Positions 8,804 through 19,501 of a stretch of DNA of 64,000 nucleotides are shown piece after piece. This DNA is from Strigamia acuminata (lineage: Eukaryota; Arthropoda; Chilopoda; Geophilomorpha; Linotaeniidae): contig OX442315.1 in NCBI GenBank assembly GCA_949358305.1, forward strand, positions 27,058,427 to 27,122,426. The letters run 5' to 3'. The first letter of the stretch is position 1. Each line of letters starts with the position of its first letter. The translations under genes were made by a program, and so were the position numbers. The notes below the pieces were generated by a model. The model made no database searches, had not been told where the DNA came from, and was given only the letters and a program-made list of their open reading frames with translations.

Positions 8804-11800
8804 CCTGGTCCTCGGCCCGTCTCATTGCGGAATTGACCTCAATCCCCGGGAAAACTCCCTTTGGTTGCTTGCTCGCCTTTTTCCTGGCCGGCGACCAATC
8901 TGCGAGCGTTAACAGGTGGGCAGGGAACGCACATGGCTTCTTAACTCGTCTCTTACGTGAAGACAAAATTTGACACTTGTTCCTAAGGCCATTTTCTGTG
9001 TATGAAGGGTTCAAGCTAGACACACCCTTCAATACGGGGTGATATCAGCAAAAATTAAAGCAGTAATCCGTGTAATGGCATGAAAGATTTAATTTTATGA
9101 ATTTCTAATGTGCTTGTTGCGCTGGAATAAATTGGTCTATTTAAATGAGATGAAAATGTTGATGGTAATCTGGAATGTCAAATGATGTGACTGAACTTTG
9201 CCATCACGAAACTGATGTAAACTGTGGATTTTTTTGTTTTTTGTTTTTAAGAGATAACATTTTTAATGTGTGCATTTGTGTTTTTAATTGTTGTTAAGAA
9301 GTAGCACTTTATTCAATATGGATTAAAAGTTTCACAGTTTTTTGCAATTTCCTTGAGAATCTATCAATTTGATGTGTAATTAGTGAAGCCTGTTCTTAAT
9401 TTTAGCTGTGTGCTCGTTGCGGAGTGAAAATTAAGCAATATATTTTCGTACTGACAAGTTCATCCTTGGTAATTTTTAAACGCACACGAATTTTTTTAAT
9501 TTTTTTTTTATTCCCGTTTCCTTCCTCATAGTTTTAATCAAGCAAATAAAGTTTATTTCTATTAAAACTTACTGAACTGGATCAATTTTTTTTTAATGGG
9601 AAGTAAAAAAGTCTCATTTTTTTGTTTCCTACATTAACAATTAACATTAACATTTGTGTTAGATTATTTTTTTCCAAAATAATTTTGGAGGTATTTAAAC
9701 TTTATCGCCGTACTTAAAGCTAAATACTTAGAATACCGTACGGCAATTAAATGTTTTAATACCAAAATTAAGGGAACTGTGGAAACTGTATAAATGGCAA
9801 AAAGGCAGAAAAGAGAGCAAAAACTGGTGTGTGAATGACGGCTGACCTTAATAGGAAGTTTGGAAAAATTCACAATAGATTTATTTTTTCTCTTATCCTT
9901 TTCTCTTTTCTCTTTGCGTGGGTTTTTAATCATTGAACAAAGCTTGACCCTCCTAACCTTTTACCAAACTGTGTAAATGACTACCCACAATGCATTAGAA
10001 CGGATCACGGGCCTCAATTCCATTCTTTCGAGAAAAGTCCACTATAAACTGTAAATGTCGACCTCCATTGTATTTGGGCTGAAAATGCCCGCGATCTTTC
10101 ATTTATTAACGTTGTGTGCAGGCACCTGGTTTATTTCTTCAGGGTTATGTAAGAAAAATCGTTTTTTTTTTAACTAATGGCTCAGATTTTGAGATTAAGA
10201 TCTTTCTTTCTTCCTTTTTAATTTCGTCTCCGTCTCAAGGGTGTGGAAATTGGAAAAGCGAAAGTAGAAGCGGGACTGTGCCACATACTACACAGTTCAC
10301 TCATTGCCCTGAATTCGTTTTCTATGCCTCGACCCCACCCCGTGTTCCCCCCTTTCACCTCGCATTCAGTCCACAGGAGAAAGTGTGTGTCGTGTCGTGG
10401 TGTTGGTGGGTGGGTCTTTGCAACTTATTAGGAACACACGACATGTGTCGTAACCATTTTGGTCTCGTTATGGAGGGCGATGATAGATTTCTGCTGCGAG
10501 TCATTATTATATCTCTAGAATTTTTACGACGCTTTTATATGTTAATTTTATTTCTCTTTGTTGGTTTTATTACGTTTTTTTCTCACTTTTCTGGATTATT
10601 GTTAATGCTTTTTTAGAATTCGTGCGAATATTTCGTTGGTATAGAGGATAAAAGTGTTTTTATTTCTTTAAAAATTTGGTATGGGGTTATTTTAATGGGG
10701 CAATTAAAAAGTAGGACAATATAATTTTTTTGTATTCAGAGTGCAATAAATTACGTGATTTTTATTTTTCTGGTTTTGTAATTTTGTGAGTCGGAAATTG
10801 TTGCCTCAAGAAGTTCATGGTTTGTAGGTGGTTTCATTGTGTTTGTGTAATGATAATTGGATTCTTGTATAAAGTAGAACTTATTTGTTATCTTGAATTG
10901 AGGGAAATAGAATTCGGATTAGGTTTATTTCTGCTCTAGTGTCTAGTCATTTAAAATATTTACCTTATTAATTTATTTTTCACGTTGCACATGCCCTTTT
11001 GAGCTAATTTGCTAATACACGATTCGTTAATTATTTGGTTTATGCCAAAAATGGAAGTGCTAGCTTTTGCTCAAATTAAAATTAAATTGCTTTAAATCGA
11101 GGTACATATTTCTCACTTCTCATCTATGTAAGGTGTTGGCTGTATTAATAGCAAATCATTTTTTATTGCAACACTTTCAACATAATAAGCGAAAAGTTCA
11201 GTAGCCCTAATTCAAAAGATTTTTTCTTTTTCGTGTGTTTTTTTTCGTCCCATGTTTCGAGTGTCTTCCAGGGTAATAAAATTGTGTTAGTGCTCAAATC
11301 TTTTCCTCATATTGAGTTATTTGCTATGTAAATTCAACCACGCTTATATGGGGGATGCGGAGACTTGAAAAACATCAACAAACACATCTGCTACATTGTT
11401 GACAGTTTTTAAACTCAAAATGTTAGTGACCCATACGATTCAGCGCATGTTTACAAAACGAGCATTGGGCAAACTTAAAGAAAACTCTGTAATCCTAAAA
11501 GGAAAAATGAGTCCATAATTATCAAATGTGAATGTGGAACAAACCTTTTTTTTTAATTTTAGAAAATAAAATTAATTTCTTCAAGTGTCTGAACATGCAC
11601 ATACACATAACTTAACCAACAGTCTCAGTCAGGATATTTATTGCATTAAAAAAACGAATATGTGTAAATATGTACGATGATGATGTGGTCAATCACGACT
11701 TCATGCGCTTGTATTCGGATGATTTAAAATGAATCTAGGACGGCTTTTTAATTGAAGTGTGCGTAACCATCATTTCATATCAACAAATTAATATAATCGA

Positions 11801-13771
11801 TTCGAAATGTCTCCAAGAGGGTGTGGGTCTGTGATCTTTATCAAAAGAGGTCAAAGCACTTTCTTTCTTTGGTACTTTTCAAATAAATAACGTGCACAGA
11901 AATAAATAAAAATAAAGTTTATTTGCGAAATTGTGTATTTTGATTTATATACGTGAAAATAAACTTTTTTCTTTTTTTTTGCATAGTTTGAACACTAAAA
12001 AGTTCTAAAGTGGTTGGTCTTTCGTCTGATTAATACCAGGAAGTGAATTTTTGTATTTTTATTTCCGAGTGGGGAAACGCCCTTTGTCTTGTGATCGTAA
12101 GAAAACTGTGAAGTTTACACTCGATTCTGTTACCCTACTTGAGTACTCATGTGTAAAAATATCTCTCCTTCTACAAAAATCCGCAATTACCCGTTTTGCC
12201 ATTGTTTCCATTCCATGTAATTATTATTTGGCCAACGCTTGTTTATCCATATTTGGCTCTACCTTTTAGTAGAGTCTGGACTTGAAGGATTTTCAGGTTG
12301 AAATCAACTAACTGATGCCAATACACGGAAAACATATATTGATTTTTTTTTTCTTCGTATAAAAAAAAAGATTATTTAGTAAGTTAAAGACTTGTCTCTA
12401 AAAGAAGGAGATGTGATGTTTTACTTTGAGAAATGGGTCATAGGCGTGGTTTGTACAGACTAAGTTACTAGAACTCGAATTTTTATCATTTGCACTGGCA
12501 AAATTTTTTATTCTTCGAGATTTTAATTAAATCCGACTGAAAAGATTTTAAAAAATAGATGAAGTCACCTAGATTTGTGAATCCGTGTATTTTTCTTTTT
12601 AATAAAAAAAAAACCTATGGGTTATGATTTTTTCCACGATTCTTTTCGTTAAATTAATTAAGTTAATTATGAGACAAAATAAAACAGTTTTATTGACCAA
12701 TATACATATTTCAAGTTCATGGTCAGCGTTCGGGCAAGTGGGTTAATTGAGGGTCATTCACTCACCCTTTTGAAATTCTACCGGGAAAAGATAAATATAA
12801 TTTTATTCATCAATTATTTTCGGTACCGGTACTCACCTTTCAGCAATATCATTAAAAAAATACATAACACTCCTTATAGTTAACCTAATTTACAAAATTT
12901 GAGGAAAATTAAAAATATTAGCATAAAAGAATTACAGTTTAGAAGAAAAAAAAACTCCAAATAAGAAATCGTTTTCAATTTTTTGTATCACATAAAAAAT
13001 TCATTTGCGTCTATAATCTCTATATTTATCAATATCACATACATATATACAAACTATAATTCTATTTTATAAAATAAAATAATTTTACGTATGATTTTTC
13101 CATCAAAAATATTTTTTTTTAAAGGTTCAGATTTCAATTAATAGCAACAGATGGCGCAATTTGTAATTGCCAGAGACGACTAGAGTCACTATAAATGAAA
13201 ATTATAAATTTATACAACAAAAAAAAATTATGTAACGTCACAGGATAATAAACAATAAAGATATGTATAAAAAATTCTCAAAGCAAAAACTAAATTAATT
13301 ATTCCTAGAACATTTTGACATGAGAATACGAAGTGGTAAAAATATATCCAGATGTGGCAAGTCTCCAGACTTAGTATGGAAGGAATTACGGGTACATTTA
13401 AAAATAAAATTGCAGTGTTGACAATATAGTTTTATCTCCAAACAGTTCAAGGACCTTCGAATTCTCAATCGCCACTTTAAAACTAACATTTTAACAAAAC
13501 AAAACACGAAATTTACGTCAATTAAGCATAGTATTCCTATTTGTATCCCCTTGGGACGATCTAAGGCAGCAGGTCTGCAAAACACCAAGTAATTAAAGTT
13601 GAAAGCCAAATGAAGATTATGTAACCAACTAATCAACTTACATTTATTTTTTATTCTGCTAATTAATTTGATCTGTACCATTACCAACACGCACACACAC
13701 ATTCACATACGATTTAACTCTCACATGACCTAACATTTTGAAATTAAAACCCTGTGTCGCGACATTAAACG
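8804..13771. other. Intergenic, no gene recognised
   Basis: About 5 kb of AT-rich DNA with homopolymer runs. Short open frames (for example 10116-10616 +, 9664-9933 -, 13295-13702 -) have no recognisable domain and no splice partners that I can find. The 13149-13163 stretch carries an AGATGGCGCAATTTG motif that recurs at 32843. The 3' UTR of the phosphatase subunit gene probably occupies the last part. Confidence 0.6.
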
Positions 13772-15352
13772 TTAGTACATGAAACTGGTATTTTCGTCGT
13801 CGACCAAGCCAAGCTCCATGTTTAAGGACTGCTTGGGACAATCTTGCACACACTGGAACTGGTAGTCGTGCCCGTGATTGTTATCCCAAAATTCTTGTTC
13901 TAAAGTCAGGTAACGGATGCAGAAAATAATTCTTTGGCCGAGATTCAACTTGTCAGCACCGAAAATGACAAATGAGAAACTATCTGTGAGCGTGTTGTTG
14001 GATCCAACTATGTAATTCGTTTCAAGTTCGACGAAAGTACGCCATTCATTCATAGTGTAGCGAACAAACACGTGCTTGTTGAAATTCAGATTTAATACTC
14101 GTATTTGGCCTTTAATAGCATCGTCACTCGCAACCGCCGTCTCCAGACACACCTTCTGAGTGCGAACACGGTCCAAGAAACTCACTGACGTATACGGTTG
14201 GGTAAACATGGGCATAAGACTCGTCTTGGGTGTCGTGAACGACGTGGTGAAGACGTTTTCAGTCGTTTGTGTTACTGCCGACTCGTCCAAATCACTGTAA
14301 GCTGACTTAGGCACTGTGGGTAAATCGTTCAAGAAGACGTGTTTAACGTCCACTAAGTCCAATCCAAAAGCGTCGGCAAAACGGACTATTTTCTTCCGTC
14401 CTGGTGTATCTGGAGGAGTTTTACCCGTTTTCAATGAGGAACTTCTATAGATGCGGGTGGGCCGAACGTTTTGTGTCGAATCGTCGTCTTCCACTTCCTC
14501 ACCTTCCACGAAAAAATAATTCTTTTGATGCTCGCTCGTGTGCACGTCCGGCGTTTCTATTTCCGCTTCTTTCTCTTCCAGTTGAGACTCGTCCTGACTT
14601 TTCTCCCTTCGCACTTGAAACCGATCGATCAATTTGAGGTTGCCCCATACTGGCGACTTCGAATCAACGTCGGTGTCATCGTCGAGCGTTGACTTGTGTC
14701 CGTCAATTGGTTCGTCCGGAGGGTCGTCATCTAACTTGATAGTCGTGATTGATAAGGTGAGGAAATTGGAAGACGAACTCTTGTCATCCGCCCTCGAATC
14801 TGTGCCGTAATTAGACTGACCTTGCTCAAGGACGTACGAATTGGTTTCGTGCTCGGCGCCGGAATAACACGCGCTATCAAGGTCCTCGCTGGAATCCGTT
14901 GTCACGTTTGCTTCGACCGACGGTGCCGAGAATACCGATTGACCTCCCGCAATATCACTTAATGTCAAATTGTCCTTCATGGCGACAGGAAAGGGTTGCG
15001 AGATGTTCGCTTCTTGTTCGTGCGCTTGCGAGGATGTGTCGGGCGACGAGGGAGAGCCGGAACTGCTTGCCAAGTCGAAATCGTAGTATAGTTCTTCGTC
15101 GTCGCGAATTGGTTGTGGCTCGGTTTGTCTCATCGTGACATGGTTGGTGTCAACGGAGGTGGCCGGGTCCACTTGGGTAAGGTCGATTTCGTCATCTGCG
15201 ATTAATCCGCCCAGGGATTTTAGCTTGGTTTGCAGATGCCGGGCGAAGGCTTCGGCTCGCGATTTGCAGCTCATTAGACCCGGCAATGAGCCCATCACAC
15301 AAGGCACTAACCAAGACACGCGCCACTTGTCCTTCGCATAGCCCCCTGTCAT
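13772..15352 (-). CDS. Protein phosphatase 1 regulatory subunit 3 (glycogen-targeting), 526 aa
   Basis: A single-exon frame starting MTGGYAKDKW. Residues 50-310 are acidic, Ser/Asp-rich and probably disordered. KKIVRFADAFG at about 320-330 contains the RVxF-type site (K-x-V-R-F) that docks the PP1 catalytic subunit. It is followed, as in the family, by LDLVDVKH. Residues about 380-500 form a CBM21 starch/glycogen-binding domain, with the conserved NLNFNKHVFVRYTMNEW and FSFVIFG ... FCIRY ... FWDNN blocks. The protein should bring PP1 to glycogen, where it dephosphorylates glycogen synthase and phosphorylase. Drosophila has two such genes (Gbs-70E, Gbs-76A), and I cannot say which this matches. 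The next gene on the same strand is mitochondrial PheRS, 1.1 kb away. Confidence 0.93.
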   Translation of the reverse strand: MTGGYAKDKWRVSWLVPCVMGSLPGLMSCKSRAEAFARHLQTKLKSLGGLIADDEIDLTQVDPATSVDTNHVTMRQTEPQPIRDDEELYYDFDLASSSGSPSSPDTSSQAHEQEANISQPFPVAMKDNLTLSDIAGGQSVFSAPSVEANVTTDSSEDLDSACYSGAEHETNSYVLEQGQSNYGTDSRADDKSSSSNFLTLSITTIKLDDDPPDEPIDGHKSTLDDDTDVDSKSPVWGNLKLIDRFQVRREKSQDESQLEEKEAEIETPDVHTSEHQKNYFFVEGEEVEDDDSTQNVRPTRIYRSSSLKTGKTPPDTPGRKKIVRFADAFGLDLVDVKHVFLNDLPTVPKSAYSDLDESAVTQTTENVFTTSFTTPKTSLMPMFTQPYTSVSFLDRVRTQKVCLETAVASDDAIKGQIRVLNLNFNKHVFVRYTMNEWRTFVELETNYIVGSNNTLTDSFSFVIFGADKLNLGQRIIFCIRYLTLEQEFWDNNHGHDYQFQCVQDCPKQSLNMELGLVDDENTSFMY

Positions 15353-16496
15353 GGCGCTCCGACATGGAAAGAACGCGCATGACGGCGCCTGTGCCAGGCT
15401 TGTTGCCTAGCAACCGTGTTACCGCTAATTTATTGGCGATGACACACTACCCATGTTACGTAAATTGTAGAATTTATTTGCAGGAAAGGGTTTGTTTTGA
15501 ATTGTAATTATTAACCATGACTTTGCTGTTTGTAGCGAAGCGAGCGTTACGTAATCTTTTTTCCGCGGTATCAATAAAATGTAAACAAATTTAAATCGAC
15601 GAAACGTAATAAATTTCGTGGAAAGTTATGTGCGTCCACGCAGGTGTATTTTAATTTGCATGAAAATGGATGATTTTAATGATATACAAAAATATTCAAA
15701 AAATAATAAATAAAAATAAATAAATAAATAAAAAATAAAAATAAGTGTTTTATTGCAATTATCTTCTTGCATAACTCAATTGGCTTGTATTACTGCTATT
15801 CAATTCATTCTTCTTGCGATCAAGAGATTATTTAAAGATTTCTATTAAAATTTCCATTCGTTGTAGACGGACGAGTGAACCTAAGGGGCTGCAGTTGTAA
15901 TATTTACCACACACATACAATAAAATTCCATCGCTTGGCGACATTTTGGATCTTTGGCAACATAACGAAAATGGATGGGTTAGATAAAAATATGGTTTAT
16001 AATTAGAACACGGGCGCGTGTTTCTAAAGGGTAAAGCACAGTTAAATTTAAATCAGTTTAATCTTTTACGACAAAAACAGAAATTAGCCATTAGCTTATT
16101 TCTACGTTAATTTAATTCATTTTTTTTAAAGTTACTTTTAAGTGCCTTGATGGACTTTCTCACTTCCATTTATTTTATTCGATTTTTAATGGCGTAGCAA
16201 AAAACTTGACCACTAGTTACCTACTTTTGGTTCGTGCCAAATTCTAAATTTAAAAGCGATAAAACAATATCTCAGCGACTGTAGTTCACTTGCCCTGCAA
16301 ACCGGGATCTGGGGTTCAATATTTCAATTACGGTGTCGGATAATTCTAATAATTGATGGTTATAAATTACTTCCTTCCGTATTTTGTTTAATCTAAACAA
16401 AATAACACATTTCTCCTACACAGATTTACATTACAATAAAAATACACAAAAAAAATAAAACTTTGTTGACTTTTGTTTGACACGGACAACTGAATT
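15353..16496. other. Promoter side of the PP1 subunit gene and intergenic spacer
   Basis: The first 250 bp upstream of the ATG are GC-richer and include catgacggcgcc. No TATA box is evident. The rest is AT-rich, with an A/T-only low-complexity stretch at 15697-15745 and a tRNA-like remnant near 16271. No coding sequence seen. Confidence 0.5.
16271..16326 (+). repeat. Possible degenerate tRNA-derived remnant (SINE-like)
   Basis: The stretch tgtagttcacttgccctgca, followed by ggatctggggttcaat, resembles the A-box-to-B-box part of a tRNA with a TGC anticodon region, but the D arm is shortened and no acceptor stem pairs. It is not a functional tRNA. A decayed tRNA-derived SINE head is the best guess; chance similarity is possible. 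Confidence 0.25.
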
Positions 16497-18081
16497 CTAT
16501 CTAAGTTCAACACCAAACACTCGAATTGCAACTTCAGCTATTTTACTGTGTAATAGATTCACTTCTTTTTGAGTCATCGTTCTGTTCATGTCTCGATACA
16601 CTACACGATAAGAGTGACTTGTTCGTTTGTGTTTCGGATGTGTAAATTCATCGAAGAGTGTTACTTGCTCAATCATATCACCTCCAACATGTCGCACCAT
16701 CTCGTAAAAATCATTAGAGGTAAACTTATCCGAAATCCAAAATGAAATGTCATTAATGCACTGCGGATGAACGCTTACTGGCTATAAAATAAAAAGTAAT
16801 AAAATAAAATGTTATTTTTATTTTATGAAACAGAAAAATATAAATTTTAGATTCACTACTTTGTATTTTATGGGCTTGTTTGGATCAGACACGTTGAACT
16901 GACTTAGAAATCCAGTATCTTTACTCCAAAATATCCGTATATCGGGTATTTCATAGAGTTTCATGGCCAAGCGATCTAATCCTACACCAAATGCCCATCC
17001 AATTTTGTTATCAACGCCAGCTGTGGAAGATATAAAATTCGAGATGAAATTAGAAGCAATAAACAAATCGCATCTTCAAATAGAAATTACCGTTTCTCAA
17101 TATCTGTTGCTCTATTATTCCACATCCTAACATTTCTATCCATTCGTTATTTACATACAATTCCAGTTCAAATGACGGGTGGGTAAAAGGAAAAAAACTA
17201 TCTGTCCATCTGTATTTCACATCTAAAAATAAAATGATTAAATATATATACAGTGTGTACGATTAAAAATTAAAGTACCATTCCCAAAAATGCTTTGAGA
17301 CAATTCAACCAAACAAGACTTCAAACTATGTTCAACTAATTTCACCGCCTCTAAAGTATGGGAAGCTTGTTTATCACGCGTTCGATTACTTCTCAATTCA
17401 AAAAGCTTCAAATCAGCGTGGTTTTGCTTGTCGTAATATAACTGAAAGTAAATTAAACATTAAACGTTGAAATTCTTATTTCTTATTTACAGATTTTACC
17501 TCGTTTTCTGTAAACAATTTGACGCCTTCAACTTGGTGGAAAACTGGAAAGTGATGTTTGTCAATTGCATCTTTTCTGTAAACATCACCGATGCAAAGAA
17601 AATTGTCCAGTCCAGATTTAATTAGTTCGTGCTGATGAGCACTCGTTTGACTTCTTAAAACATATTCCGAGTTAATGTAGTACGTATCGCTCCTTTTTCG
17701 GCTTGGGTGATCTTCAGCAACAAGAAGTTGGTCAAAATTTTGCTTCACAGTTACAACGGGGGAAAGATTATCGTAGATTGAAAAGGTAGGATTTCCTCTG
17801 TTGTTACGGAATTTGGAGTAAATAAAATTAATAATTTTTTGTTTGGCTAACTGAAGGGGATGTTGGGGTTGCGAGTGGAGGTTCTCTCCGATGTAAGAAA
17901 TTATTTTCGCTGATGTGTTGGTCCATTCATCTCGTGGATATGAAACTTTGTTAATAACGATTGGTGCTTTGATGTCAACTTCAACACATTTCTTTTTCAC
18001 TGGTTCTTGGGAATAGAACCGGGGACGTTGAATTAAGAGTGAAGCTATGCGTTTCGCATTCGTCAGATAATGCTTTGCCAT
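16497..18081 (-). CDS. FARS2: Phenylalanyl-tRNA synthetase, mitochondrial (440 aa)
   Basis: Five exons on the minus strand: 18081-17500, 17441-17279, 17222-17091, 17020-16860 and 16781-16497. All junctions are GT-AG and phases close to a TAG. The N-terminus ([19 protein letters not shown]) is basic, Leu/Arg-rich and free of acids, as in a mitochondrial targeting peptide. Class II synthetase signatures follow: the motif 2 region with [20 protein letters not shown] in exon 1, [11 protein letters not shown] in exon 3 and motif 3 GVGLDRLAM in exon 4. Exon 5 is the C-terminal anticodon-binding (ferredoxin-like) domain with [11 protein letters not shown]. The enzyme charges mitochondrial tRNA-Phe as a monomer. 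It lies head to head with ISD11, 265 bp apart, so the two mitochondrial genes probably share a promoter. Confidence 0.96.
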
Positions 18082-18346
18082 TTGGGTTCATGTGTGAGCT
18101 AAAATAGAGACATGTTTGATTTTAATAGGTTATTTTGTTTATAATATATATATGTGAATGTTATACTTAAAATAAAGCCACGTGTTGGTGGTGTGGTTCT
18201 TGAGAAAATCACACCGCCATTTTCTACAGATGGACATCTAGCGGTGAAAGTTTATAACGTTTGGCCTTTTATTTTTATCACTAGGTGGTGCGTTTTTAGT
18301 AATAAATCCCACAATTCTCTCGCGTAAGCAATTTTCAACGGTCAAA
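18082..18346. promoter_or_regulatory. Shared promoter region of FARS2 (-) and ISD11 (+)
   Basis: Only 265 bp separate the two divergent start codons, so both promoters and leaders must lie here. Visible elements are ccgccattttc near 18210, gatggacatctagcggtg near 18229 and ctaggtggtgcg near 18283. No TATA box sits at a usable distance on either side, as is common for divergent housekeeping pairs. The functional assignment is inferred from spacing. Confidence 0.65.
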
Positions 18347-18803
18347 ATGGCAGCCTCCAAGGATAGAATCTTGCGGCTTTATAGACAACTATTACGAGAA
18401 GGAAACAAATTCCAAGATTATAATTTTCGGTTTGTTGAAAATTTTAACAACTGTTTAGAACTTATTGATTTAAATACGTGTCATTGTGTTATTATTATTA
18501 ATTTGTACTATTTCATCACAACATGCTAATATAATTAAATGTTTATAGCTCTTACGCGATTAGACGGATTAGAGATGGATTTCGGGACAATAGAAGTGAG
18601 ACTGATCAACAGAAAATTGAAGAATTAGTTAAATTTGGATCGGAAAATTTAGACGTGGTTAAACGACAGGTAATTAAAATACAAATATACTTATTGCCCA
18701 ATATTTTGAGCAAAGTAAATATATTTTATAGGTTCTTCTTGGACATTTATATTCTGCTCCGGAACTGATAATTGAAAAGAAAGCCAAAACTGATTTGACA
18801 TAA
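18347..18803 (+). CDS. LYRM4: LYR motif protein 4 / ISD11, iron-sulfur cluster assembly (91 aa)
   Basis: Three exons: 18347-18429, 18549-18669 and 18732-18803, all GT-AG, giving 91 residues, the usual ISD11 length. The N-terminal LYR motif (RILRLYRQLLRE, residues 7-18) is followed by YAIRRIRDGFRDN, typical of the family. ISD11 binds acyl carrier protein and stabilises the cysteine desulfurase NFS1 in the mitochondrial matrix, feeding sulfur to Fe-S cluster synthesis. The Drosophila orthologue is bcn92. The first exon contains an in-frame stop only if its intron is read through, so the 60-codon unspliced frame is not the product. It is divergently paired with FARS2. Confidence 0.95.
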
Positions 18804-19501
18804 CTTTTGTGTCACAATATGATGTACCCGTGTATTATGTAACCCTTTTTTGCTGAGATTGGTGATTTGTTTTCTTTCCCATTATGTCTCGTTTTATAAT
18901 TTTTGAACTACATATGTTATTAATACGTTGTAGATACTTGTAAAAAGAAATAACCACTGCTGAAAGGTGTATTTGTAAAAAGAAAATTGTTTTGTAATGA
19001 TATTATTAAAAAAAATATTACATTTTTAATTTTGGCTACAAAAAAAGCATCATATCTTGTTATCGTATACTGATATTTTTGTTTTACCGGTAATCACAAG
19101 CACATTATCCTGTTTTCCTCGAGAAAAAATTGTCAAAAAAAGAAAACGAACAAATATTTTTCGAATATCAATATTATGTAAAATGTCTGTTCACGATAAA
19201 TTAAAAAAATTTACTTCTTGTAAATTTATATCTTTAATTTAAAGTTTCAGAGGCTCGCAGCGCCCTCGCCCGAGAAAAAGCGTCAAAATGGCAAACGAAT
19301 TTGAATGGTTCGGCCTAATGACACTGCTGTGGGCTTGAGAATGGTGGCTTGATAGACATGCGCAATCGGACTTTGGTGCGAAGCGAGGAGTGAAAATCAG
19401 ACGAAATGTTCATTCATTTTAGATTGTAAATACACGGAAAATAAGTCACACGCTTTAACGCTGGCCGTCGCAACGCGAAGTTGATCAACACCACTAGCAA
19501 A
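18804..19501. other. Spacer with the SNRK promoter and leader
   Basis: The first 430 bp are AT-rich, probably the ISD11 3' UTR and spacer. From 19245 the composition changes to GC-rich (ctcgcagcgccctcgcccga), which probably marks the SNRK promoter or 5' UTR. No other coding sequence seen. Confidence 0.5.

Noticed and set aside
16271-16326. A functional tRNA-Ala gene
   Set aside because: No acceptor or D stem can be formed, and the B box is imperfect. It was kept only as a weak tRNA-derived remnant.
19481-19501. Longer SNRK N-terminus beginning at 19481
   Set aside because: That codon is TTG. The first ATG in frame is at 19502, and MSKAR is a normal start.
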